64,000 nt of DNA from Phoronis australis (Eukaryota; Phoronida; Phoronidae), in contig NMRA01000033.1 in the NCBI GenBank assembly GCA_002633005.1, positions 700,595 through 764,594 of the forward strand, written 5' to 3'. This document shows positions 41,001-53,700 of this stretch, piece by piece. The position numbers were made by a program, and so were the translations under genes. Numbering within the stretch: position 1 is the first letter of the stretch; the number at the start of each line of letters is the position of its first letter. The notes under the pieces are model-generated. The model saw nothing but the letters and a program-made list of their open reading frames with translations. It was not told where the DNA came from and did not search any database.

Positions 41001-43380
41001 ATGCAAAAAGCTTGCATTAAAAACTTCTTAAAACTTTTTAATCCCCAGTGGTGGCTCATACATGTATTTTCTACATCTTGTCGTTACTCACTGACAAAAC
41101 TTGGCGCACTTTCACTCAAACAAGAAAGACTTGCAGAACACACGCCTTCGGTTGCTCTGGATAAAGCGCTTGACGACCAATGACGTGTCTAGTCTTTTCG
41201 TTGTTTCGTAATGCATGGCCATCAGTGATAACCTCAGACATAGTACCTCTCAAATGTGTCTTCACTCGGCTGCCTCACAGGATCCAATAGGGGACAGACA
41301 TCCTATCAATAACAGCTCCCTGACGTTTGGGAAGATCGTCGTCTACGTACTTGAGTGTGGAACGTTATCTGGCAATTCCTCTCGACTTCAGAAGGACCGC
41401 TAGCGTCGGACTTATTGCTGAAATGAGAAAAAAAGATATTGATACTTTTTATGTTTACACTATTACATAGGGCAATCGGTAATTTAACAGAAGACACAAC
41501 ATGCCGATAGTCAGAAAGGAGTCGATCCCCTTCAGGGAATCTGGTGATGGCAAGTCCATGTCTTATAAATCCAGCCGATCCTTCAGTGAGTCTAAGTCTA
41601 ATGTCACAAGAAATGACAAATTCCACCTGCTTGTTGTCATTCTAAAACCTGGTGGTCAGCTGATGCAAGAGGTTGTCTAGGAAGGGTATTACCACTGTTC
41701 TTTTGTAGTACTTACTGGAAGAAACAAGTATTGACTACAAATTTAACCAAGCACTGCAACAATCACAGAACCGTTCACAGGATTTTCAAAGAGAATGCTT
41801 TCTTCCCTACAGAAGTTTTTATAAAGCGAGCTAGAATTGTCCTACTTTTTAGCAGGAGCGTGGCCTGCATAAACTTGGGTTTGGGCGTAAAACAATTGCG
41901 AATGAATTCAGAGGAGTTCAAAAACAACTCAGAACGTCCAGCGACACACGTGCCCATGTTTTGCAGGGATGGGATTGTTACGCATATATGAAGTGTTGCG
42001 ACGAAATTTAATTCTTTTATTATTCCATTAAATAGAATTACTTTACCTTGTCTTCATATTATACTTCAAGTTTCATTTTGTCCTCCAGGTCGTCAGTTCA
42101 GTGGAGACTGACCACAGAATAAGAGAAGACGACATTGTTGTAACTTTTAAAATAGAGCACCCTTATTAAAACATTTTGTTTCTCCGCCCTGTCGTCACTC
42201 CCCTGACGTTGGTTAGGTATGTAAATATTCATTATTTTACGTAAAACGTGAGAAAATTGTACAATTGAATATCGCTAGTCATCGTAAATGATTTAAATGT
42301 TACCTGTTGGGTATCGTTCAAATCTGCCTTCGAGTATACTTTTCGTTTTCGGGTTCACACACTGTTGCGCCAAACATTTTTTAGATGCAAGCGAAATGTA
42401 TTTGGGTAGCGCACATGACCTATCGTCAGTCGCAAGAGGAAAGGCTATTGTTATTCAGGCCCGCAAATCACTTAATATAATTTCCAAAGAAATCGTTGTT
42501 ATTCATGCAACATTAATGAAACATTTGAAAATGGCACACTTACGATTATAGAAACATTAGTGTGCCATTAGATCAATAAAGAGGGAGTCTCCCAACGAGC
42601 TGTCGGTTCTCCCAGAAACAAGGCTGTGACGACATAACTACAGACTGGACGGGGGGGGGAGGTTATATCATGATAATGGGTGATTACAGAGGGGAAGGAG
42701 GTAAAAAGCGATAAGTTTTGGATGATGTAATATGTGAACGCCCCCTTTATAGTAAATACACTTCCATTGATCAGATGCAACTGGACAGAAAGCTTTTATT
42801 CGAGTAAGGTGAAATCTGACCTACCTGAAGGCCTGGGCCGATTGCACAAACTAGAAGAATGGCAGTTGACCACAGTAATGTCAAAATAAAAAAATCACTG
42901 CAATCACATTGACAGTCACGTTCATGAGTATGTTTTAATTCATTCTAAAACCACAGTAAGCTGCACAAATCAAAAGATGCTTTTAGAATGAAGTGAAATA
43001 TCGGGATTTAATTACGAATTGGTAAGTGATAACGGTAAACGCAAATTTTTACTCAGAAAACATTTTTACATTTCTCCTATAAGCTGCCTTAGTCTTTCAC
43101 AAATCACAGTTACAAAAAATACCTCTTCCGGCAAACACAGGAATAAATAATGCAATAAATTACATTTGTTAAATAGCATTTTTGAGCTTCTCCACAAGGT
43201 AGTCAATTTCATACAACAGTAAAATTTTCATAAGTCTGTTCAAAGACAACCATGAGGCACAGTGAAATCTGACTTATCTGATGGGCTGAATGTGTAAATT
43301 TGAACAATAGCACCTCAAAGTAAAGGGAAGATTCGACTTGCATCAGGATCAGATATGTCTGTTTCATGGGCGCACCCGGG
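41001..43380. other. Intergenic, nothing recognised
   Basis: Several short ORFs on both strands (for example 41306-41626 minus), none with a family resemblance I can support. A G run at 42650 is the only obvious compositional feature. Confidence 0.4.
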
Positions 43381-43393
43381 NGGGGGGGGGGGG
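43381..43393. other. Single N followed by G12
   Basis: Unresolved base next to a run of 12 G, preceded by GCGCACCCGGG. Confidence 0.95.
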
Positions 43394-43947
43394 CTCGGGG
43401 GCCTCCAACGATTTGGCGAATTGGGCAAAAATGTCTGCCTCAATGAAACAAAAAGTGCAGCAAACGAGACAGAAGACCACAAAGTCCACAAGAATTCGGT
43501 GCGGATGCACAATTCGTAGGCCTATACCTGGTGGCCCTTTTTTGTTAGTCCTCGTTAGAGTTTTTCAGTAAAAGGTCCACATACCAAAAAATTCAAGCCT
43601 CCCCTACATTTTGGGCTCGGTGCGAGCATGTGTTTTACCTGGGAGTAATATAGTCCTAGGTTTTACTGAATTATCCGGTCGTATCTCATGATAACCGTGT
43701 AACAGGGCTGCCATTCTTTGAGTGTTTTCTCGTTCGTTGACACGGCTATACATGAAGTAGCCATCATCAAAATTGATGTTCAAGTGACGGTTGTTAGTGT
43801 ACGGTATCAGAAGATCTTTCATCGACCGGCCTCGTGAACGGGGACGCATACATAGTCTCTGCAAAAATGTTCAAAACTATGGGTACACCATAGTGATGTA
43901 AAAACCAAGACGATAACCTTTGTACAGTGTAGTAAGTTATACCCACC

Positions 43948-44190
43948 CAGTGGCAGATCTACGATTTCAGTAAGGGGGGGGGGGGTTTAGGATTCGAAAC
44001 AATCCGAGGCGCGTAGCGACGAGGAGAAGGAAGGTCGCGAGAGGGTTTCCCTCCTCCCGTGTAACATTTTTTGGTATTTTTAGTAGCTAATTTCGTTTTT
44101 CTGGCGATTTTTTTTCCAGTTTTTATTTTTGATCCTGTCCCGAGGGGGGTTTAAACCCCCTGAACCCCCCTGTAGATCCGCCTCTGCCAC
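43948..44190 (+). mobile_element. Poly-G MITE, complete copy
   Basis: Left CAGTGGCAGATCTACGATTT then a G run at about 43974-43985. Right end TGTAGATCCGCCTCTGCCAC. Ends are inverted copies apart from a short indel. Interior GAGGCGCGTAGCG and CCTCCTCCCGTGTAA are shared with 46723-47182 in the opposite orientation. Target duplication unclear. Confidence 0.75.
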
Positions 44191-46722
44191 CACAGCACAC
44201 CAAACCATCAACGGGTAGTGCAATACAACCAAGTTTGATCAATACGAAGTATACTATCTCGAAACAGGTAATGAAACACATCCACATGTTTGATCATTTC
44301 GAACTATTCTATCTCGAAACTTCCTCATTACTCCAAACTGTACAAGCTCAAAGGCCTGCCATCTATGGTAAAGAAGACCGCGCCATCAGGGATAGATGAC
44401 AATGCCACACCCAAATGTCTGGAGCTCGTGATCGTGTTTCCATCGGAAGCGTGTGACCATCGGGCAGCGCCAGTATGGACTGAACTATCTCACAGCACAC
44501 TGGAAATAGAAAGGTACACCACCGTGTGTTCACTCAGCTACACACAGACACACAAAAAACAAGTGTCATTTAGCGACCTAAAACATTGAAGTAAACAAGA
44601 TTTTGACATCTGTTTAGAACCTATGCTAACACAATATTTGGCACCTTTTGATTTTTTCTGACGCGAGCCTCGTTTTTGTTTTTATGCTAATCTTTCAGTC
44701 ATTATACCATCCACGAAAAATCTTTGTTCCTTACATTCAACTCTAGTCTTGGAATACCAACTCCCGCACGTGGCTTATCTATTTTATTACTAGAGCTTGC
44801 GACCCCCCAGACTAGCCGCAAGAGTTTGCTCTAAGAATTTCCGGCTGAGTTTTGATCGAGAGTTTTAGTTATCAAATCAAGCATAATTTCATTGCTTCAT
44901 TTTCATTTTGTTATTATTGTTCATCAAGTGAGACTTTTGAGGTACGGTGCCATACACGGCAACCAGCGATTTCTCGGCAAAAATAGTCAAAACCGACAAT
45001 TACACTGGTAATTCTTTATAAGCACCCACCTGTGACACTAGAGGGTAGCCGGGAGCAGTTTGGTCTCTGATACTTTTCATCTCCAGTCGTAGAACCGCTT
45101 TCGACAAACTATCATACTACATGCCAGGAGTTTTTCAAGAAGACATTTTGGGTGTTACAATCATGTTACAGTATTTTACGGAAAGAAGTTACATTTGGCC
45201 TGAGTGATAAGTTTAGGCTATAAAAAGAGAAGTGTCTACGTAACTTTCGAAAAATTATTCATAATTGCTTAGCTAAATATGTGTGTGCGTGCGTGTGCGT
45301 GTGTGTGTGCCCGAGCGTGCGTGAGTGCGTGCGTGCGTGTATCATGACTGTTTTCAATTGTTTCTATAATTCCTTTGTGCAATGTTTACCTGTTACCCAG
45401 ATGTCGTTTTTTGTTAATTCGATTTCTGAAAAGTAGGACTACTGTTATCTGTAGTATTTACTAATAACTGTGAAATAAAATTTTAAAAAATGAAAAGTTT
45501 AGCTTATAAAAGAACCCAGTCCAGTGCTTCATGTTGCTGACGGCACACAGTGCCCCGCTGTTGTCGGACTGCCCCGCTCTTTGATTTTTTCCGCCATCCC
45601 GCTACACCATCTAAATGTCCCGCTTTTGGCACACGGCGAAATGATATATTATAATATACTATTGTAATTTCCCACGCGGCATATCCATAATTTCCCGCTC
45701 GACGAAAAAGAAAAAAACGGGACGTTTTTGCGGCACCCGCAATTTCTCATTCAACTATGAAAACAAAAACCGCTGTCGGACATTTTTGGGTGATACATCT
45801 CCCGCTCGACAAAAACACTGTCAATACGTTTTTATGTGTTGCAGCGACCATTTCACCCTTACGTTTTGGCTTAAACCCAGACGTCCAGCTTTTTGTCTTG
45901 AAGTTCAGCTTTTCTATCCAGTTGTTCCATTTTTTGTTCTTGAATGTTGACCGTGACATCTATGCAATAGGTTTTCTAAATAACAATGTATCTTTTTATG
46001 AATATTGTTATTTTCCAGAGTTCACTTTCTTTAGAAACATAACAATCGCAAAAATGTATTCTAATGTCTCTTATTTATGGTAAACCACACTACATGTATC
46101 AGGACAACCTTTACTTTCTCAAGAAAAGAGTTCACTTCTTAACTTTTACGGGAAGTCCTACACTGCAATCAATGTGATGAGCTATCTACAGTACGTTTCA
46201 AAGCTACGTGATAGATGTTTGCCAATTTTTCATCTATCAGAAAACCCTTTTCTCCTAATTTCAGAAATATACAGGGAGTAGTTTATCGCATTTTTCGTAA
46301 ATGTCACTGCATTCTGCATTAATTTTTATTCAAAAACGTTATTGTATCGAAGGGCACCAAAGGTCCAATTAATTACAATATGCAAAGATGTACAATTTGG
46401 GATCAGTGCCTGACTAAATTACCCACAGCAAGTGTAATGGATCCATATTCTAAAACCTTAGTCTTTATAGGATAAAAATATTGTGAATCATTGAAACTAT
46501 TTCCTTAATGGCTTAACTAGTCATTTATATGACCTCTTTGGTTCATTTCCGTTTTTATGGTTACTGCATTATACTTGTTGTTTTTCTCATTTTGGTAACA
46601 CTCTCGGTTTTCAGAATTAAAAATATTTTTAAACCAGTCAGGTATACGAAATGATAATACAGTATGCATTAAATTTTTTCTTTTGTTTCCGGTATAACCA
46701 TCAAGAACTGACAAAGGCCTTT
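44191..46722. other. Intergenic with a GT/GC microsatellite
   Basis: A GTGTGCGTGCGTG-type microsatellite lies at about 45280-45342. At 45550-45850 there are repeated CCCGCT and TCCCGCTCGAC phrases of unknown origin. No gene recognised. Confidence 0.5.
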
Positions 46723-47182
46723 CCAGAGGCGGATCTACGGGNNNNNNNNNNNNNNNNNNNNNNNNNNNNNNNNNNNNNNNNNNNNNNNNNNNNNNNNNNN
46801 NNNNNNNNNNNNNNNNNNNNNNNNNNNNNNNNNNNNNNNNNNNNNNNNNNNNNNNNNNNNNNNNNNNNNNNNNNNNNNNNNNNNNNNNNNNNNNNNNNNN
46901 NNNNNNNNNNNNNNNNNNNNNNNNNNNNNNNNNNNNNNNNGGGGGGGGGGGGGGGGGGGGAGTGTTCAGGGAGCTCAACCCCCCTCGGGACAGGATAAAA
47001 AGTAAAAATTAAAAACAAAATGTGGCCAGAAAAACAAAATCAGCTAGTAAAAACCAAAATAAAAAATCTTACACGGGAGGAGGAAAAACCCCCTCCCGAC
47101 CTTCCCTCCGCTCGGCGCTACGCGCCTCGGATTCGCGCCAGTACTACCCCCCCCCCTTACTGAAAACGTAGATCTGCCACTG
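46723..47182 (-). mobile_element. Poly-G MITE, copy interrupted by gap
   Basis: Left CCAGAGGCGGATCTACGGG, then 199 N (46742-46940), then G20. Right end GTAGATCTGCCACTG. The sequence between the G run and the right end is the reverse of the 43948-44190 element (TCGGCGCTACGCGCCTCGGA, ACACGGGAGGAGG). Confidence 0.75.
46742..46940. other. Assembly gap (199 N)
   Basis: Lies inside a poly-G MITE and is followed directly by 20 G. Confidence 1.
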
Positions 47183-47438
47183 CTTTCTAATGATATGCCT
47201 CTTATGCAATTCTGTTGAAAAACGGCGGAATTGGGAAAATTGGGTTTAATGACTGTAAATTCCATTGATATCCACCTGAAGAAGCGAATGCTAACAACTC
47301 TTACGCATGCGCGGCGCAACCTAAGCAGCCTGAAGATCGGAGTTGGCATTCCAGGGCTCGAAATCTATGAGTGCTTTGACCCCACTCCTGATTGGGCCCT
47401 TTTTCTCATCGCCAAAGCTCAAATGGCTAAACGACCAG

Positions 47439-47448
47439 CGCCATCTTG
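47439..47448. promoter_or_regulatory. YY1-like motif upstream of the MFS gene
   Basis: CGCCATCTTG, about 170 bases before the initiator ATG. The identical 10-mer (as its reverse complement) is at 30294-30303 near the putative PTPN23 5' end. Confidence 0.4.
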
Positions 47449-47620
47449 AGGCGTGGAGACGAGGCCGTATTTAATGGTCATCCCTGTCAATAGGCAGCGC
47501 TAACGTGGCGCGGTAAAAGAACGAGGAAAGTCGTGTCTCATACTCGTAGTCTTCTAGCCTAATTTGTTTGTTTCCCCTGTATTTACCGTGAACCATACTA
47601 AATAGGTTCCACAAACAAAA

Positions 47621-47753
47621 ATGCCATCCAAGTGGTACAGAGTGATTGCTTTTCTCGTGGGTGCCTTCGGAATGGCGATGTTGAGCGTGGTCGCCGCATT
47701 CAACGTGTATGCCAATGCCTTCAAATCAAAGTTCAACTACACGCAACAAGAAG
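47621..47753 (+). CDS. MFS transporter exon 1 (start and TM1)
   Basis: ATG at 47621 in context AAAAATGCC. Encodes 44 residues plus one base: TM1 (YRVIAFLVGAFGMAMLSVVA), then FKSKFNYTQQE. Donor GAAG|GTAAGC. Confidence 0.87.
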
Positions 47754-50700
47754 GTAAGCTTTGTGACATTCACAGACGTCGTCAGCTCCTGGTCGTTCCT
47801 AATGCATTATATATTATTGGGACGATCGGAAGCGAAGGAACCTGTGTATGATGGCATCAGTAAACTGGTGAATATTTCTAAAAAATACACCCTTCAGTCG
47901 CAGTGTAGGATACAGTATAATATTATATTCCACCTATAACAGAATCATTCAATGAGAAGAAATGAAAAGAAGGTGATTTGAAGTTGAACTGTGCATGACT
48001 ATGTCTCCCCTTATAACTAAATTAGAATGCCAACGATGTTAACAAATAACTTATATAAAATCTTTATTATTATTCTAAACTACAGATGGAATTTCTAAGT
48101 AGGCCTACTAAGTATATTTTATGGTGACTAACTGCAATTCTACATAAAACAATAACGGATAACACACTTGTTATTACCGTAGTCTTCAAAATCTACTGAA
48201 TTTGAAAATGGATCTAAGCTTAGATATGCAGTGATAGTGATTGAAATTTGTAACTTTTTCTGAAGTGGTGCAAGGATTTGCAGTTGACCAATTGCTTGCT
48301 AAATGAATTTCATGGCTTAAATTTCCATGGTAATATGGCAGTATAGTCGTACGAGCCAAGTAGAATGAGAGAGACAGATTTAAGCCTACTATTTCTGTTA
48401 TCTCATGTTATTTTGAAATATAAGTGTAAATTGAACAACTTTTAAATTCTGTTTCAAGAAGAGATAAAGTATTAGTTTTGTATGCACACCCCATACCCCT
48501 AAACAATAACTTAGGTAATAACAGTAAACCATGCAGTGTAGTACAGTGCTCTGCTGTTTAAAAGTTTACTTGCCCTATGAATGATCAGGGCCATCGTTCA
48601 TCCAAGGGAAAGGTGTCTGTGCCTTCTAAAAGAGGAATGTGTTGGGGTGAGGGGAAATTCTACCCCGTGCTCACCTTAAATAGCACCCCACCCTGTTGTA
48701 AGCCCTCATACACTCTGCCTCATGTAGCCAAAACTAGCATTTTGTGTCAAATTGTTACCTGCGTGAGTTACAAGCGATTTGAACCTTGGGGGGAGTTTTT
48801 CAATTGCTTGAGGGTAATTTTTGGACATCATGATTCGAATTTGGTGTGACTTTTCAATATGTTTCAGAGGAGAATGGGGCCGATATTTGAGCCCTGATAA
48901 TGACACTTGTTTTTGAAAGATTGGAATTTATGATAGTTTGAGTGTTCATAGCTGGTGCTGGTACAGTATAGGGAATAGAATAGTTACCTTCGACAACCTA
49001 TTTGTGTTTACGGACCTACATTACCTATCTGTTCTTTACATGTCAAATAACACGATAATGTACCCAAACACTCAAAAATGTAGTAACATACACTATTAAG
49101 AACATTATTTTATGCGGTGACACTAATCTTTGTTTCTTATTATCTCCAAAGACCAAGCAGTTGTTTTTCCTCATTTAGAGATAACTTATTCACAACAAAC
49201 TATATGCTCATTTTACTTTTAAAAACTCAGTGCTTACCTGTTGGGCGAGTACTTTTAAATTTGTCAAAGAACAGCGGATGTTGGCATCTTCAGCAAGCAG
49301 AATGTACTGAAAAATTAGGCAAAATTTTCGACAATTCCGCAACAGCTGCCAAAATGGCTGCCAACATTACTGCATGAACGACCACCAGAAGGGACTGATA
49401 CAGCAACCATGATGTACATGTAATATATGAATATTAAAGGTGTTTTTACGAACTGCAAGGATATTAAACTAGTGTTATGCATTCATGTTTATTTTGTACA
49501 AAATGGCTGCGAAGATGGCTGCCATCCATAACACAAAAGTAGTAGTAATACAATTTTTCAAGACGAAACCAAAACGAAATTCGTTCAAATTTAAGAACAA
49601 ACTTTTGCTCAACCGGCAACAAGACTACCCAGAAGTTCAAAAGTCCATCTGTAACAAATACAAGGGCACACTGAGTGCATCGCATAGAGCACAGATACAA
49701 AGGATCCTCATTATTTTAATCCCACAGGGGGGTGCAATGCGGATGGAGCAAATGCACTCAAAAATTTAGGTAAAGCAAAATACATCAAATATGTCTGAAA
49801 ATTGGAAGGCATTGTAGTCTCTTTAATAGAAACCTAACTACCAAGTTTCATGAAAATCCATGTATGAACTCTGAAGATACACAGGAAAACATACAAAAAA
49901 GTTGCCCTTGGGGGCACACCAGTCGTCGGATTGTTCTAAAACTCATCATCATATGTTGTCAGCCCCAAAGAAAAAACAGCTGCCAGCTTTCAGTTTTCCA
50001 CACTGACTTTGTCATAACTCACTGATTGCTTTTTTCTTTTGTTCAATGGAAACTTTCTGGCTCTTTATCTGATGTGTGACTGTCCAATGCTTGATCTGGC
50101 ATGCTTTTGTAGACTTTAGTGAAGACTTGAGATCACGAATGGTTTTCTTTTCCTTCGAAACATACTGTAGCCGTCTCTTTAGTTTTTGTTTCCTAGGTGT
50201 TAGGGCTTCTCGCTTAGAGGATGGTGTTGATTTGGATGGCTCTAATTCAACTGAAGGGCCATCTTCAAGCTCTGGTTGTGTCAGCTCAGGAGATAGAGGT
50301 TCATGGTGGGGGTTAGCAACCTTGCAAGGTTCTTCACTGGGTTCAGGAAGGAGAGGAAATAAATCTTTGCACACTTCTTTAAACTGGGACATGCTTCTTT
50401 CATTTGAAACTGATTGATACTCTTCAGTGACCTATTCACCAGCGAGTTGATGTTGCTTGTAGTAATTTTCCAATTACCAATAAGTTCACATTTTAAAGTT
50501 GACTCTGTCTCTTGTTGCATTGTAGGAACACTCATATTTGAGCTTGTGCAATATGTTATGTAATGATTTAATTATCATTAGGTGACTGAGTTAGCCCATT
50601 GAGGCTGGTGGATGTGGTGAATATTCTGTTTTTGATGTTGTATTTACTGGCACCCTTATGTCACTATAATAAATAAATATAATAAAAAAATAGAGGGCAT

Positions 50701-53700
50701 GACCATTTTTCATGTTTTCACTGGGAACAGAGTTGAAGTTCTCTTGCAGGAACTGTCTCGCTTTGCCAGATTGAGATGGAGGTGACAACTTTCTTCTTTT
50801 TTTAAGGCATTCTGAAAATATAAAAAAGACATGTAAGGAAATCAACATACCAATGTACTGTGTCATAATATATTTGTTGTACACCAAATAATTCAGACTG
50901 CCTTGTCCTGTAACTATTATTAAACACTCATTACAAACCCTCAAACTAAAGTTTGAAATTTTTTGACACTGATGTGCAACATAGTAAAAAACATTTTACT
51001 TAGATGAGCAACACATAACAGAAAAACTAACCTTTTTGATGAGGCGTTTAGTGTTCACAAAATGCATTGATTTATAATTTTCAAAAAATTAAACAGTTCC
51101 TTTCCTTAATAAGTGTATACTTCAAGAACTTGTTCATCATGATTTACGTTTGATGATTAAAAAGTGATTTTTAAGTTATCCCCACTTATTAGCATCCTTG
51201 GTTATGTAGCTGGCATGTCAGCTCGCCAACTTGCTACCTGACAAAGAAGACCTAGTCAAAACAGGGAAACCCTGTATGCAGTGGTGTGGATGTTCTGGCC
51301 TCCATAAATGGTGCATAGTTAACCATAAAAAAAGAATAATTAGACATTTGAATGAAGAAAACTGGGCAAATGTCTGCCGGAATGCTCAAAAACGCCTGGG
51401 CAGTGTTTTGTCTTTTAGTTAGTCAAATGGAAAACTAGGTGACGACCAGCTTCAAGGTGACAATCAATTTCCCCTCGGGCCCAATATCCTACCCAGACTC
51501 CACTCCACCTACCTAAAGAGAAAGCAGATGATCAAGACACGTAGTCTCTGCTTATGTCGTGATCATGCCCTACCAGCTTTTAGAGAACGATTCACTTTTC
51601 CACCTCTTTCCTTCCTCTAGTAATTTGAGTGCGTACTGGAGTGTATGCATAACTGACGACTTTGGGTTTTTACCTTATCGCTAAATGAAATCTCAAGTCT
51701 CATTGGTGAGCTGCAGGTTGTCAAGTTGAGCCAGCTGTGATATTGATATACTGCCAAAACTGCACTTGTCTCCCTGTCAAGTTTTGTCCTAAATATACAA
51801 ATTATATGTAATGTGGCCAAAAAAAGTCGTAACATTGACTGAAAGAAGATATGGTTGTCAACGGATGGTCACCGACCCCCAGGGGTACTTCAAACATGTT
51901 GGCTATTTGAAAGTTGGGCAAGAGTTGCCTCCAAATATCCCTGAAAATAAGTTTTATTTATTGTCTGATAACGTTGAAAAGCAACCCTTGAAAATTGTAC
52001 TTGACGTATTATTATACATGAAGTGATGTGCAAGTATGTAATTAAAATTATATAAAATGATATAAAACCGACATGAAAGGACACTTCGCAGTGGGTTGTT
52101 GTACATAAAACTTCCTTAAGTCCCATCAACACACAGCCTATCCTAGAACAAGTTGCACTAGTTTAACTTACCTCACTTTTGAGTGGAGCGTCCACACACA
52201 CGTATCCGGTAACTGAGGTAAGGCTGAAGTTGTTACTCAGTGCATGACAATGAACAGCTAATGCGAATACAGGGCGTAAATGAAGACCCGTCTGTAACCA
52301 CTGCTGATAATTACATCTGCCTTGCCCCAGGTTTGCGGCCATACAACAATTAGAAGTGGCACAAGTTTCTGTAGAACAAGTTACCTTACCTCGATAAAGT
52401 AGAGTAAGTTGTATTATTTAGATTACATTTTTCAGACTGTTGGATTGTACTGTGGCTGCTCTTTTGACTCAAGAAACTGGTATGCAGTGAATGGCTGCTT
52501 GAAATAAAGGTGTCAAAGGTGGTCAGACATTTATTCATCCTCCGGTCGTTTTCAAAAGAGTTACCATTTTATGAAATACCGTTAGTTAAATTTTCACTCA
52601 TTCAGTTCGTTTTGGTATATTTGCGTTGCAATTTCTTTCCAGATACTAATGTTAGAGTGTGATCTAATGCATGTTTGTGTGCATTACCATTTGATTTTCA
52701 GAACTTGATCTTTTAAATATGCAATGGACTCTCTATTTTTTTACTTTTTCTTACCTTTTTATGCACCCACATATTTATGTGTGGGCGCCGTCATCTCTGT
52801 CTGGGCGTCTGGCATCCGCAGCTGTATCTCCTAAACCCCTCACAGGATCTTGATGAGATTTGGCAGATGTGTTCCTATGAAGCTGACGACGGATGACGAC
52901 GAATTGTGGAACTATCCGACTTTAGATGTGCACCCTAGTGGCTGTTTTATTTTTTTTAATGTTTACATCCTTTTTCTCTAATTCAAGCTCCTTTATGGAT
53001 TTTTATGAAATTTGGTAAATAGTTTTCTATTGAAACGATGACATGTTTCTGTTTTTTGATGTATTTTGTGCCATCTGGTGGCCATTTTTACTGTTTTGTA
53101 GTCTGTTTTTTGCATCTGCCGCTCTGTCAACCAAATCCTTCCAAGTATGATTGTGAAAATTGGCTATTATGTTCTTAGTGTGAGGAGAATGGTTGGCGAT
53201 GATTTTCCGATGACTTCAACTACTGTGGCGCCTCCTTGTGGCAGATATTTTTTTTGCGCCCATAGCCCCCTAGTAACAATGTTTTTTTTGTTTTGCTCTG
53301 TTTCTCTGAAATTTTTATAGTTGGTAAATAGCTTTTTATTAATTAAAAGAATCGATGACAAGTTCCCGTTTTTGGATGGATTTGACGTATTTTTCTTCAT
53401 CTAGTCGCCATTTCTGTGATACAAATAAATATCCCTAGAAGCACACCGTTTACGGTGCCTTGGTGGGCGTACTTCAACGCTCTGCGTTGATCTTGTTCCT
53501 ACTTTTTGTGAAGCGTCTTTCTATTGTTTTCTTGTGAAAAGCTGTTAAAGAGCAGATTTTATTTTATTTTTAAAAAAGTTTCAAGAAAAAAAAGATATGC
53601 AATTTCTTTGATTTAAATTGAAGATTTAATGGGATTGAAGAAAATGTGTTTGCTATCAAGTTGTTCAAGATTTGTGATTTTTAAGCCTATGCACGAAGCA

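Noticed and set aside
41306-41626. 106-residue minus-strand ORF
   Set aside because: Segment reads RHGLAITRFPEGDRLLSDYR and looks plausible, but I know no family for it and there is no splice support.
44290-44589. 99-residue plus-strand ORF
   Set aside because: No similarity recognised, surrounded by repeats, no splice context.
45757-46083. 108-residue plus-strand ORF
   Set aside because: Phe-rich low-complexity translation with repeated CCCGCTCGAC phrases in the DNA; no coding signal.
51231-51422. 63-residue plus-strand ORF with several Cys and Trp
   Set aside because: No zinc-motif spacing recognised. Kept only as possible transposase debris in the intron entry.
51811-52026. 71-residue plus-strand ORF (MWPKKVVTL... 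GYFKHVGYLK)
   Set aside because: Looks somewhat protein-like, but no family, splice or repeat context supports it.
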